In this document: positions 15,865 to 23,060 of the stretch, in pieces
Position numbering within the stretch: position 1 is the stretch's first letter
Layout of the letters: each line of letters starts with the position of its first letter
Assembly: GCA_964476135.1 (NCBI GenBank)
Contig: CAYYYG010000017.1
Location: 1-23,060 of the forward strand
DNA length: 23,060 nt
Direction of reading: 5' to 3'
From: CAYYYG01 sp964476135
GTDB taxonomy: Bacteria > Patescibacteriota > Microgenomatia > UBA1406 > GWC2-37-13
Program-made: the position numbers and the translations under genes
The notes under the pieces: model-generated
Seen by the model: the letters and a program-made list of their open reading frames with translations, nothing else
Databases searched by the model: none
What the model was told of the DNA's origin: nothing

Positions 15865-17493
15865 TTATTGCGTACCGGTATATAACTCTACTGCTTTTTT
15901 CCGGAATTCTTTCATTTTGAAAACCATTTTGGTGATTAAGTAGAGCTCCCTTACGTTAAAAAGCCAGGCAATAAATAAATATAACATAATGTAGATTAAA
16001 AAAATAGTCGCAAGGAGAAGAAATACATTTATTGTGCGTGAAGTGTCGAAGATAAGCTGATCGAATAGAGATTTTAGCCGGTCTCCCGCATAGGCAGCCA
16101 GGCTCGCAGCCATCAATATTTTTACTGATTCACGGGTGATCGTTTGCACATCGTAGCCGTTTATTTTTTTGTAAAGCATGATCATGAGTAACAACACGTT
16201 GAGAGTCATTGAAATTGAAAATGAAATTCCAAGCGACCACACGGGCATGTGGAGATATACTATAAACCAGATGCTAAGCAGGGCATTTGTCAGTACTGAA
16301 GCTACACTCATGTAAAAAGGCGTACGGCTGTCGAATAAGGCGTAAAAACATCTCGTAAGAAAATAGTAAATTGAATGAAAAGGCATAGAGACGGCAAATG
16401 TCGACAATGTAAAAGCAGTATCGTTGGTCGCGAACCAGTCGAATTTCTGGGCGCCGAAAAAAATACGCACCAGCGGAGTTCTTGCGAATGCAAAAAAACA
16501 GGCGATCGGGATTGTCAGGAAAAGCAAATTCAGAATCGAGTCAACAATAATTTTTTTGAACTGCGTCTGGTCTTTTTCTCTTAAAAGTTCTGATAAATAT
16601 GGAAGGGAAGCTTGCCCGTAGGCGACTCCGATAACTGAAATCGGCAGAAGTTGGAGCCTCTGTGCCAAATAAAAAGCCGTATATGAGCCGGACCCAAGCA
16701 GCGTTGTAAGCGTCAGGTCTACAGTCGCATCGATTTGTGAAACGACTACCGTAAATATTCGGGGTACGGCAACGCGGAAGAAATCCCATACCTGCTTCGA
16801 TCTTGTAATCGTGAGCTTGTATGAAAAGTGAATCATGGGGACAACTGGTATTTGTATAAGGAAGAATAAAATAGCCCCCACGATCACCCCAACTATAGGA
16901 GCGGTCAAATGCAACACGGGCGCGAACATAAGTGTCGAGGCAATTATGGCAAGATTGTATATTACGGGCGCAATTGCGGGCAATAGAAACATTTTTCTGG
17001 CCTGGCTTAAGCCGGTCAACATATTTCCGATTATTAGAAAAGGAAGCTGTGCCACAAGGAGGAGTTGGGAATAGAATACTATAGTTGAGGTTTTTTCCGG
17101 CGAGAATCCGGGTGTGATTAGGTATATAATGAATGGTAGAGCGAGAGTAAGCACAATAACCATAAACAACAGTACTAAGCTGATCATGTTCATGATCGAA
17201 GAAATTATCGTATCTTGAAGTTCCTTTTGTTTTTCGTACTTTATAAAAAATGGGATGAACGAAGTGGTTAAAGCACCGGTTATTAGGATTTCAAATATAA
17301 GATCGGGTATTCTGAATGCCGCGAAAAAAATGTCCAGTTCTTCCGCAGTGAAGTAGTAAGCAAGCGTGCGGTACCGGAGGAAACCGAAAATGCGGGCGAT
17401 TATGACCATAAGTGCAATCAGCATAGTTGAAGAAAAGATGTTGGTCTGTTTGGAAAAGACGATTTGTTTGGTCCGATCGATGAATCTATCCAT
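15865..17493 (-). CDS. murJ: Lipid II flippase MurJ (MviN)
   Basis: 542-aa polytopic protein with about 14 hydrophobic segments, the MurJ core number. Characteristic pieces are IIARIFGFLRYRTLAYYF (24-41), DIFFAAFRIPDLIFEILITGA (55-75), STIVFYSQLL, GMLTGL-like NMLTGLSQARKMFLLPAIAP, and GSGSYTAFYLAQRLQLLPISVIGVAYGQASLPYLSE, which contains the YLAQRLxxLP signature. It flips lipid-linked peptidoglycan precursor to the outer face. Conserved arginines and acidic residues of the central cavity appear kept (for example R32 and D55). It leads the operon murJ, AMP phosphorylase-like gene, mltG, with a 7-base gap after it. A minus-strand TATAAT ends 10 bases before its ATG. Confidence 0.95.
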   Translation of the reverse strand: MDRFIDRTKQIVFSKQTNIFSSTMLIALMVIIARIFGFLRYRTLAYYFTAEELDIFFAAFRIPDLIFEILITGALTTSFIPFFIKYEKQKELQDTIISSIMNMISLVLLFMVIVLTLALPFIIYLITPGFSPEKTSTIVFYSQLLLVAQLPFLIIGNMLTGLSQARKMFLLPAIAPVIYNLAIIASTLMFAPVLHLTAPIVGVIVGAILFFLIQIPVVPMIHFSYKLTITRSKQVWDFFRVAVPRIFTVVVSQIDATVDLTLTTLLGSGSYTAFYLAQRLQLLPISVIGVAYGQASLPYLSELLREKDQTQFKKIIVDSILNLLFLTIPIACFFAFARTPLVRIFFGAQKFDWFATNDTAFTLSTFAVSMPFHSIYYFLTRCFYALFDSRTPFYMSVASVLTNALLSIWFIVYLHMPVWSLGISFSISMTLNVLLLMIMLYKKINGYDVQTITRESVKILMAASLAAYAGDRLKSLFDQLIFDTSRTINVFLLLATIFLIYIMLYLFIAWLFNVRELYLITKMVFKMKEFRKKAVELYTGTQ

Positions 17494-17503
17494 TGAATTA
17501 TTA

Positions 17504-17509
17504 ATTATA
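17504..17509 (-). promoter_or_regulatory. -10 box of the murJ operon
   Basis: Perfect TATAAT on the minus strand with 10 bases before the murJ ATG at 17493. The predicted leader is about 4 bases. No clear -35 is seen in the 39-base divergent gap. Confidence 0.4.
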
Positions 17510-17532
17510 CGAAAGAAGAAGGGTAAATACCT

Positions 17533-18759
17533 ATGAAGAAAATATTTTTTGTATTGCTTTTTTTAATTGTTCTTGGCATGTGTGTCCCTTATGGCTATCA
17601 ATATTTTTCGAAGAACTACGGCGACATTCGTCCGGCTATTCTTCCAGCTTCTAAAAATCTTGCTGAGCGACTTAAGAATGCTTCTGATTCTGGTAATTTC
17701 TCCGAAAATCTTAAAGCGGTCGATATGCCCATTAATTTGCCTGAGGGTTTTACAATCGGTGTTTTTCAAACCGATCTCGAAGGTGCGCGTGATTTACAAT
17801 TTTCTCCTGGAGGCACGCTTCTCCTCTCCCAGCCTAAACTCGGGCGTGTGGTTGCCCTGCCTGATAAAAATCATGACGGACAGGCAGATGAAATTAAGGT
17901 GGTCGCACAAGGGCTAGATAAGCCTCATGGTCTCGCTTTTTTCGACAAAAAACTTTATATCGCGGAAGAAAAAAATCTCGCAAGATACGTGATGAACGAA
18001 CACACATTCGATGCAATTAAAAACAAAGACATTCTGGCTTTACCAACAGGAGGCCGACACAAAACAAGAAGTGTAGTTTTTGACAGCAAGGGCAAAATGT
18101 ACATTTCCTTAGGATCAAGATGTGATACTTGTTTCGAGGATAACGATTGGATCGCCTCGGTTATAGTGACCGACAAAGAAGGTAGCGAGCCGAGAATATA
18201 TTCCCGGGGTTTGCGAAATGCGGTTTTTATGACGATTCAGCCGCAAACGGATAAAATTTGGGTTACCGAAATGGGACGTGACTTTTTAGGCGATAATTTA
18301 CCGCCGGACGAAATTAATATTCTTACGGATAAAGGCGATTATGGCTGGCCAATTTGTTATGGAAATAAAATACATGATAATAAATTCGACCCGCCCGGTA
18401 CATATAAATCACGCTGTCCCGATACGATTCAACCTTTATACGAGTTGCCTGCACATTCAGCACCACTTGGTCTAACCTTTGTAAACTCCGACAAATTTCC
18501 GGCAGATTATCAGGGCGACTTACTTGTGTCATATCATGGCTCATGGAATCGGTCTGTTCCGACTGGATATAAAATTGTGCGTTTGCATGTATCAGACAAT
18601 AAAATCGTAAAAGCGGAAGACTTTATAACCGGATTTCTCGAAAATTCCGCGGCTGTTGGTAGGCCGGTAGATCTGGAATTTGGGCCGGATGGTAATTTAT
18701 ATATATCAGATGATAAAGCCGGCGCTGTTTATGTGCTGCATTATAAAACGTCGAAATAG
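17533..18759 (+). CDS. Exported PQQ-type sugar dehydrogenase-like beta-propeller
   Basis: 408 aa: an N-terminal hydrophobic signal or anchor (4-19), a low-complexity stretch, then a six-bladed propeller of the soluble glucose/sorbosone dehydrogenase family. Signs are PEGFTIGVFQTDLEGARDLQ (70-89), the calcium-type loop DKNHDGQADE (111-120), KPHGLAF, GGRHKTRSVVFDSKGKMYISLGS (173-195, with H176 in place of the family's catalytic His), IYSRGLRNA, GDYGWPICYG and GRPVDLEFGPDGNLYISDD. Relatives oxidise sugars outside the membrane using pyrroloquinoline quinone. No PQQ synthesis genes are in view, and the fold is also used for binding, so activity is unproven. Cysteines (C197/C200, and one each in ICYGN and SRCPD) could form disulphides. 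Unusually for this window it has a recognisable ribosome-binding site, GAAGGG about 9 bases before the ATG. Confidence 0.8.
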   Translation: MKKIFFVLLFLIVLGMCVPYGYQYFSKNYGDIRPAILPASKNLAERLKNASDSGNFSENLKAVDMPINLPEGFTIGVFQTDLEGARDLQFSPGGTLLLSQPKLGRVVALPDKNHDGQADEIKVVAQGLDKPHGLAFFDKKLYIAEEKNLARYVMNEHTFDAIKNKDILALPTGGRHKTRSVVFDSKGKMYISLGSRCDTCFEDNDWIASVIVTDKEGSEPRIYSRGLRNAVFMTIQPQTDKIWVTEMGRDFLGDNLPPDEINILTDKGDYGWPICYGNKIHDNKFDPPGTYKSRCPDTIQPLYELPAHSAPLGLTFVNSDKFPADYQGDLLVSYHGSWNRSVPTGYKIVRLHVSDNKIVKAEDFITGFLENSAAVGRPVDLEFGPDGNLYISDDKAGAVYVLHYKTSK

Positions 18760-18797
18760 GCAATGTGGTCCAAATGAAATTTTTTTCGTAAAAGTAC

Positions 18798-18806
18798 TGC
18801 TATAAT
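18798..18806 (+). promoter_or_regulatory. Distal mraZ promoter, extended -10
   Basis: TGCTATAAT, a perfect extended -10 (TG at 18798-18799, TATAAT at 18801-18806). The start would be near 18813, giving a leader of about 104 bases before mraZ. The -35 region is AT-rich and poor, which an extended -10 tolerates. Confidence 0.5.
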
Positions 18807-18879
18807 GCCCCGTAATTAACTAACTTCACGTTAATATTCACTCCATCTGGCAATTGTGATTTTTCCTGAGTAAATGCAC

Positions 18880-18908
18880 TTGACTTTTTTATTGAAATGG
18901 CGTTAAAT
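18880..18908 (+). promoter_or_regulatory. Proximal mraZ promoter
   Basis: -35 TTGACT (18880-18885), 17-bp spacer, -10 TTAAAT (18903-18908). The start would be near 18915, two bases before the mraZ ATG. The -10 overlaps the TGG repeats, so MraZ bound there would block it. Confidence 0.5.
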
Positions 18909-18932
18909 GGTAGTATATGGTGTTTTTTGGTG
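18898..18932 (+). promoter_or_regulatory. Putative MraZ operator: four TGG repeats at 10-bp period
   Basis: TGG occurs at 18898, 18908, 18918 and 18928, exactly one DNA turn apart: TGGCG, TGGTA, TGGTG, TGGTG, each followed by five AT-rich bases in three of four cases. E. coli MraZ represses dcw transcription by binding TGGGN repeats separated by 5 bases, the same 10-bp period. The array covers the proximal -10 and the mraZ start codon. Assignment as operator is inferred from the match in motif, spacing and place. Confidence 0.7.
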
Positions 18933-19312
18933 AATATTCGGTTTCATTTTCGGCTCCAGGACGAATTGTCTTGCCAAAGAAACTTCGCGAGCTTTTGAAG
19001 GGGAATACTTTTGTGCTTGGTAAAGGTTTCGACAATTGTCTTGCCGGTTACGATAAGGAAGATTGGGAGGCGAGAGCAAAGGAATTATTATCGGTTTCGC
19101 TTCTAGACAGAGAAAATCTCGAAAAAAGGCGGTTTCTTTTTTCTTCGGCCGTTTATCTTGAGATTGATGAGCAGGGAAGATTTGTCATTCCGCGGAGTTT
19201 ACTGCAGTTTGGCTTTTTAAGCGAAAAAGTGGTTATTGCGGGAGTTGGTGATCATTTTGAAATCTGGGATGAGGAGCACTGGAAGGCTTATATGAAAAAA
19301 ATGAAAGAATGA
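18917..19312 (+). CDS. mraZ: Transcriptional regulator MraZ
   Basis: 131-aa protein made of two SpoVT/AbrB-like halves. The first has GRIVLPKKLRELL (15-27), the second DEQGRFVIPRSLLQFG (about 83-98). The DxxxR signature is intact in the second half (DEQGR), but the first half reads SAPGR, so its Asp is replaced. MraZ forms a ring that binds direct repeats upstream of its own gene and controls the division and wall cluster. The start may be the ATG at 18917 or the GTG one codon later at 18920, which would give MFFGEY, like the B. subtilis protein. The gene overlaps rsmH by 4 bases (ATGA). Confidence 0.93.
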   Translation: MVFFGEYSVSFSAPGRIVLPKKLRELLKGNTFVLGKGFDNCLAGYDKEDWEARAKELLSVSLLDRENLEKRRFLFSSAVYLEIDEQGRFVIPRSLLQFGFLSEKVVIAGVGDHFEIWDEEHWKAYMKKMKE

Positions 19313-20166
19313 AAATGAAACACACACCAGTACTTTTACACGAAGCGATTGAGGCATTACAGATCCGTTCAGGCGGCAAATATATTGATGCGACCGCCGG
19401 GCAGGGAGGACATCTGCGGGAAATATTGAAAAATAATGTTTCGGTGCTTGCTTTGGATCGAGATGTGAATCAAATAGAAAACCTCAAAAAAGTACTCAAT
19501 CAGGATAATCTGAAGCTTATAGCGGGTAATTTTTCAGAAGTCGAAAAAATCGCCGCTAATAACGGATTTGTTCCGTGCGACGGGATACTTTTTGATTTTG
19601 GACTTTCATGGGGTCAGATTGCCGGATCGGGTAAGGGCTTGTCGTATAAAAATTTTGAAGAACCGCTCGACATGAGGCTTGATGATAGCGTAGACCGCAC
19701 CGCAGCACAAGTACTAAATGATTACTCGGTGCCGGAATTGTATGAGGTTTTTAGTGAATATTCGGAGGAGTATCACTCGCAGTTTATAGCGGATCAAATA
19801 TTTTATTCAAGAGCAAGTAAAAAGCTTTTGACTGTTTCTGATCTTATTAGATCAATCGATTTGGGAGTCAAAAGATGTTCGCTGAGACATCCGCACGGCA
19901 ACGATATATACGCGAGAATTTTTCAGGCTCTGAGAATTGAGGTAAATGATGAATTCGGAGCGATTAAAAAAGGTCTTGAAGGGGCGCGAAAAATATTGTC
20001 GCCTGGAGGCAGGATTGTTGCAATCACGTTTCATTCGCTTGAAGACAGGATAGTTAAAAATTTTATTAAAAGTTATTCGCTGAAAGAACCATCGAAGCGG
20101 CTCGTAAGAGGAGATATGAATTACCGTTTCTCCAAGGGCGCCAAGATGCGTATTGCGATTATATAA
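19309..20166 (+). CDS. rsmH: 16S rRNA (cytosine-1402-N4)-methyltransferase RsmH (MraW)
   Basis: 285 aa from the ATG that overlaps the mraZ stop. The second ATG, two codons later (MKHTPVLLHEA), matches the usual N-terminus better, and both are possible. The SAM-binding motif is YIDATAGQGGHLREIL (25-40), then ILFDFGLSWGQI, PLDMRLDD, the ANRTxRxQ-like region replaced by KKLLTVSDL, HPHGNDIYARIFQALRIEVNDE (the usual family text has HPATRxFQALRI) and GGRIVAITFHSLEDRIVKNFI. It methylates C1402 in the ribosomal P site. The C-terminus is short, ending KGAKMRIAII instead of the longer Arg/Lys-rich tail. It is the second gene of the dcw-type operon. Confidence 0.95.
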   Translation: MKMKHTPVLLHEAIEALQIRSGGKYIDATAGQGGHLREILKNNVSVLALDRDVNQIENLKKVLNQDNLKLIAGNFSEVEKIAANNGFVPCDGILFDFGLSWGQIAGSGKGLSYKNFEEPLDMRLDDSVDRTAAQVLNDYSVPELYEVFSEYSEEYHSQFIADQIFYSRASKKLLTVSDLIRSIDLGVKRCSLRHPHGNDIYARIFQALRIEVNDEFGAIKKGLEGARKILSPGGRIVAITFHSLEDRIVKNFIKSYSLKEPSKRLVRGDMNYRFSKGAKMRIAII

Positions 20167-20168
20167 AT

Positions 20169-20441
20169 ATGAAATTTCTCATTCAACATTCAATTTGGAT
20201 AGTTGTTGTTTTATTGTTTGCGGCTAATATTGTGGTGTTTGTATCTGGTGTGCGACTGAGTGATGAAATCATGCACTATGACAGCGAGATAAAGCGATTA
20301 CGCCAGGAAAATATGGAGCTTGAAAAGAATACCTTCGATGTCGGATCGCTCCAATATGCGTCATCTATAGCGGCTGAGTTAAGATATACTGAGAAAGCGC
20401 AGCCGATATACCTCGACAACCTTAAATTCGCGCGCAACTAA
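20169..20441 (+). CDS. ftsL: FtsL/DivIC-like septum protein
   Basis: 90 aa with a short N-terminal tail, one membrane helix (about 9-28, WIVVVLLFAANIVVFVSGV) and an external coiled coil (about 32-56, with LSDEIMHYDSEIKRLRQENMELE). Sequence in this family is poorly conserved; the call rests on topology plus position between rsmH and ftsI, its normal place. FtsL bridges FtsB/DivIC and FtsI at the septum and controls septal wall synthesis. The gene starts 2 bases after the rsmH stop and ends 7 bases before ftsI. Confidence 0.85.
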   Translation: MKFLIQHSIWIVVVLLFAANIVVFVSGVRLSDEIMHYDSEIKRLRQENMELEKNTFDVGSLQYASSIAAELRYTEKAQPIYLDNLKFARN

Positions 20442-20448
20442 ATAAAGA

Positions 20449-22119
20449 ATGATAAAGATAAAGCTCATGCTCGCAGTCGTCTCCTTGATGTTTATCGCAG
20501 TCGCGGTAAAACTGTTTATGATTCAGGTAATAGGCTCCAGTTCCTATAATCCGGATTATTTGACAGTTAAGTCGCTTATGCCCGAACGAGGACGGATTTT
20601 TGACCGTAACGGCACCTCGGTAGTTGCCAATCAGCCATCATACCTTCTTTTTGCCGAACCGAAAAACATCACGAATAAATTTGAAGCCGTAAAAAAGCTT
20701 GATGAGATACTTAAAATTGGCGAAGCGACTCTCGAATCGAGGATAAATTCAGATAAACAGTGGGTTTCGGTCAAGAAAAATATCGATCAGAATACTTCAG
20801 ATAAGATAAAAAGCCTCGGCATAAAAGGACTCGGGTTTGAGGAGTCACGCATGCGTTATTATCCTGAGGCTTCGCTTTCATCACAAATAGTCGGATTTGT
20901 CGGGCGCGATGCTGAGGATGCGGAAGTGGGGTATTTCGGGATCGAGGGGTATTATGATCGTGAACTTGCCGGGTTGTCGGGAATCGTGCGATCGGAAAAA
21001 GATCTTATCGGGAGGCCGATTTTTTTTGGCACACAGCAGCGGGTGGAGCCTGAGGACGGGCGCGATTTATACCTGACGATCGATAAGACAGTTCAGCATA
21101 TAGTCAAAAAAAGACTTGAGGCCGCGCTCGAAACCTATCGCGCAAAAGAAGGGTGTGTAATTATCGCCGATCCGATGAGTATGCAGATTTACGGAATGAG
21201 TTGTTTGCCGGATTTCGATCCCTCCAAATATTACGATTTTACTGAGGAACATTTCAAAAATCCGGCGATCTCGAATGTGTATGAACCCGGCTCGATTTTT
21301 AAGCCGCTTATAGTTGCTGCCGGAATCGAAGAAAAGGCGATTAAACCCGATGAAACGTATACAGAGGATGGGCCCGTTGTTGTAAGTGGTTATACAATAC
21401 GGACATGGAACAATGAATACGGCGGACGCATGAGTATGACACAGGTACTGGAGCGGTCTTCGAATGTCGGAATGGTTTATATCGGAAACAAGCTCGGAAA
21501 AGATAAAACATACGATTATGTGAAGAAATTAGGATTCGGCAAACTTACGGGAATAGACCTTCAGGGTGAAACCGCCGGATCTCTTAAACCTAAATCTTCC
21601 TGGTATGAGATAGATTACTCCACTGTAACATTCGGACAGGGTATTGCGGTTACTCCGATTCAGATATTAAGGGCATTCAGTAGTGTAATAAACGGCGGAA
21701 AATTATATCGGCCATATATAGTTATGAAAACAACAGGTTCAGGTACGGAGCATGCCAGAAGTTCGAGTATCGGAGAGCAGATTTATTCAAAGAGAACTTC
21801 GGATATACTAAAAAAAATGCTCGTTTCGGTAGTTGAACATGGTGAAATAAAATGGGCTAAACCAAAAGGATATTCATTTGGCGGAAAAACGGGCACGGCT
21901 CAGATTCCAATCGAAGGGCGTTATGATCCGAATAAAACTATCGCCTCGTTTGTCGGCTTTGCTCCGGCCGAAAATCCGAAATTTATCGGACTGGTGGTGC
22001 TGCGTGAGCCGGAAACATCGCAGTGGGGATCTGAAACTGCGGCGCCTCTATTTTTTGAGATATCTAAAGATTTACTCGCATACTTCAATATCGCCCCATC
22101 AGAAACATCTGCGAAGTAA
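20449..22119 (+). CDS. ftsI: Class B penicillin-binding protein FtsI (PBP3/SpoVD-like)
   Basis: 556-aa monofunctional transpeptidase. One membrane helix (about 5-24) is followed by the pedestal/dimerisation domain with PERGRIFDRNG (45-55) and YPEASLSSQIVGFVG (138-152). The transpeptidase domain has SxxK at S282-K285 (EPGSIFKP), SSN at 337-339 and KTG at 480-482. There are no PASTA domains after the KTG region, unlike B. subtilis SpoVD and Pbp2b. It cross-links septal peptidoglycan with FtsW/FtsL. C236 and C252 (GCVIIADPMSMQIYGMSC) could pair outside the cell. It ends the dcw-type run here: mraY, murD, ftsW and murG do not follow. Confidence 0.95.
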   Translation: MIKIKLMLAVVSLMFIAVAVKLFMIQVIGSSSYNPDYLTVKSLMPERGRIFDRNGTSVVANQPSYLLFAEPKNITNKFEAVKKLDEILKIGEATLESRINSDKQWVSVKKNIDQNTSDKIKSLGIKGLGFEESRMRYYPEASLSSQIVGFVGRDAEDAEVGYFGIEGYYDRELAGLSGIVRSEKDLIGRPIFFGTQQRVEPEDGRDLYLTIDKTVQHIVKKRLEAALETYRAKEGCVIIADPMSMQIYGMSCLPDFDPSKYYDFTEEHFKNPAISNVYEPGSIFKPLIVAAGIEEKAIKPDETYTEDGPVVVSGYTIRTWNNEYGGRMSMTQVLERSSNVGMVYIGNKLGKDKTYDYVKKLGFGKLTGIDLQGETAGSLKPKSSWYEIDYSTVTFGQGIAVTPIQILRAFSSVINGGKLYRPYIVMKTTGSGTEHARSSSIGEQIYSKRTSDILKKMLVSVVEHGEIKWAKPKGYSFGGKTGTAQIPIEGRYDPNKTIASFVGFAPAENPKFIGLVVLREPETSQWGSETAAPLFFEISKDLLAYFNIAPSETSAK

Positions 22120-22148
22120 TGAGTGCACAATAGACTTCCAATTTTTTT
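22113..22148 (+). terminator. Weak candidate terminator after ftsI
   Basis: A short stem GAAGT (22113-22117) with ACTTC (22134-22138) around a 16-base loop, followed three bases later by seven T (22142-22148). The stem is only 5 bp and overlaps the ftsI stop, so termination is doubtful, but it is the only candidate before the next gene. Confidence 0.25.
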
Positions 22149-22158
22149 CTAGATTTAT

Positions 22159-22164
22159 TATTAT
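22159..22164 (+). promoter_or_regulatory. -10 box 6 bases before the surface-protein ATG
   Basis: TATTAT (5 of 6 to consensus) ending 6 bases before the ATG at 22171, the same spacing as at 8331 and 12429. No strong -35 is seen. Confidence 0.35.
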
Positions 22165-22170
22165 TGTATT

Positions 22171-23060
22171 ATGCGCCGCTTCGGCCATCGTTTACGGTGG
22201 AACAAATTATTTGCTATTCCCTTATTGATAGCTGCCCTGCTTATCTGGCTTTTATGGCCACAATCGGGTACTGAGGCAAGCTGGTTCAACGAAAGCTGGC
22301 AGTTTCGGACCGCACTCTCGCTCGATAACACCGGTTCGGCCGACTCAAACAAAAGAGTCAAGTTCGACATAGATACGGCAACTCTTATAGCAAACGGAAA
22401 AATGCAGACTGATTGCGGCGATTCCCGTTTCACCGACATGACTGGAAACCAGCTTCAATATTATATAGATGCGGCAACGGGCGCGTGTAACTCTTCATCA
22501 ACTGATTACTGGGTACTGATAACCGGCGCTATCCCAACAGATCCGGTTACGATATATCATTATTATGGCAACAGCGCAGTGAGTAACGGCACTGTTACCG
22601 CTCAGTTCAGCCAGTCTGCTCTAGCCGGTTATACGACTGGTACCGGTTCGGAAGAAAAAACGCCCGGGCCGGTTGCATATTGGAAGTTTGATGAGGGTGT
22701 CGACAACAGCTGTGCCGGCAGTATAGCTGATGCATGTGATCAGTCTTCACTTAAAAACGATCTTGAAAGAAGCAGCGCATCCTGGCGGTCAGAAGACATG
22801 TGTGAAAGTGGGAAATGCGTGCAGTTTGACGGCACCGATGACTATTTTTTCCGTTCCGACGATGCTGATCTTGATTTTGCCGCCGCGGACTCGTTTACTA
22901 TATCAGGCTGGTTCAGGCACGAACCCAATACCGTGGATACGGAAAATCTGATTGTTAAAATGACGGGCGCTTCTATCGGTATAGGATCAACTGCCTCAAC
23001 CACTGTAGTAACTTCGATAGATGAAGGAACTGGAGGAGACGATGCCGCCTGGAGGAATCG
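22171..23060 (+). CDS. DUF2341/LamG-domain surface protein, N-terminal part
   Basis: 296 codons from the ATG at 22171, running off the right edge. A basic start (MRRFGHRLRWNK) and a hydrophobic signal segment (about 13-27, ending WPQSGTEA) indicate export. Residues about 30-145 match the DUF2341 pattern, from SWFNESWQFRTALSLDN to the typical VTIYHYYGNSAVSN. A LamG/concanavalin-like domain begins around 168 (VAYWKFDEGVDNSC) and continues with CVQFDGTDDYFF and SFTISGWFRHEP. Such proteins in CPR bacteria are often very large and cell-surface displayed, possibly binding glycans or host surfaces; the ligand is unknown. Paired cysteines in both domains suggest disulphides. It follows ftsI after 51 bases but probably has its own promoter. 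Confidence 0.85.
   Translation, partial: MRRFGHRLRWNKLFAIPLLIAALLIWLLWPQSGTEASWFNESWQFRTALSLDNTGSADSNKRVKFDIDTATLIANGKMQTDCGDSRFTDMTGNQLQYYIDAATGACNSSSTDYWVLITGAIPTDPVTIYHYYGNSAVSNGTVTAQFSQSALAGYTTGTGSEEKTPGPVAYWKFDEGVDNSCAGSIADACDQSSLKNDLERSSASWRSEDMCESGKCVQFDGTDDYFFRSDDADLDFAAADSFTISGWFRHEPNTVDTENLIVKMTGASIGIGSTASTTVVTSIDEGTGGDDAAWRN

Noticed and set aside
18815..18835. Inverted repeat ATTAAC/GTTAAT in the mraZ upstream region
   Set aside because: Six AT-rich pairs with a 9-base loop and no T tract; expected by chance in this composition.
1..23060. TGA recoding (Gly), CRISPR arrays, insertion sequences, phage genes
   Set aside because: TGA ends several conserved proteins at the right length. 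No spaced repeat arrays, transposase motifs, terminal repeats or phage structural genes were seen.

Overview
The window looks like chromosome of a small-genome bacterium of the Patescibacteria/CPR type. This is inferred from style, not from a marker gene. Genes are packed with gaps of a few bases or overlaps, and several proteins are short versions of their families: MetRS of 478 aa without a C-terminal tRNA-binding domain, an AMP-phosphorylase-type DeoA of 419 aa, and an abbreviated RsmH. The dcw cluster is reduced. Shine-Dalgarno sequences are mostly missing. TGA is used as a normal stop (cupin, pnp, rarA, mraZ), so the Gly-recoded CPR lineages are excluded. I cannot name the phylum.

Layout. 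(1) 1-2824, minus strand: a surface-polysaccharide cluster in the order GT2 glycosyltransferase, O-antigen ligase/polymerase-like protein, GT39 PMT-type glycosyltransferase (cut by the left edge). (2) 2849-3520, plus strand: an elongator-type tRNA-Met(CAT) and an RmlC-like cupin. (3) 3528-8281, minus strand: rpsO, pnp, ftsK. A structured leader precedes pnp and a long hairpin covers the ftsK start codon. (4) 8331-12381, plus strand: a small membrane protein, metG, and a class A penicillin-binding protein; then rarA (12429-13634) from its own promoter. (5) 13635-17493, minus strand: a tight operon murJ, AMP phosphorylase-like gene, mltG. (6) 17533-18759, plus strand: an exported PQQ-type sugar-dehydrogenase-like beta-propeller. 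(7) 18917-22119, plus strand: mraZ, rsmH, ftsL, ftsI, then (22171 to the right edge) the start of a large DUF2341/LamG surface protein.

The common theme is envelope building. MurJ flips lipid II, the class A PBP and FtsI polymerise and cross-link glycan, MltG cuts nascent glycan, FtsL and FtsK act at the septum, and the left cluster decorates the surface. No stretch longer than 300 bases lacks a gene; the longest gaps are 18760-18916 (mraZ promoters) and 7865-8011 (pnp leader).

No wholly new multi-gene system was found. The best new signals are regulatory: four TGG repeats at an exact 10-bp period over the mraZ promoter and start codon, a near-continuous hairpin covering the ftsK start, and a repeated arrangement in which a -10 box lies only 6-10 bases before the ATG of operon-leading genes, pointing to leaderless mRNAs.
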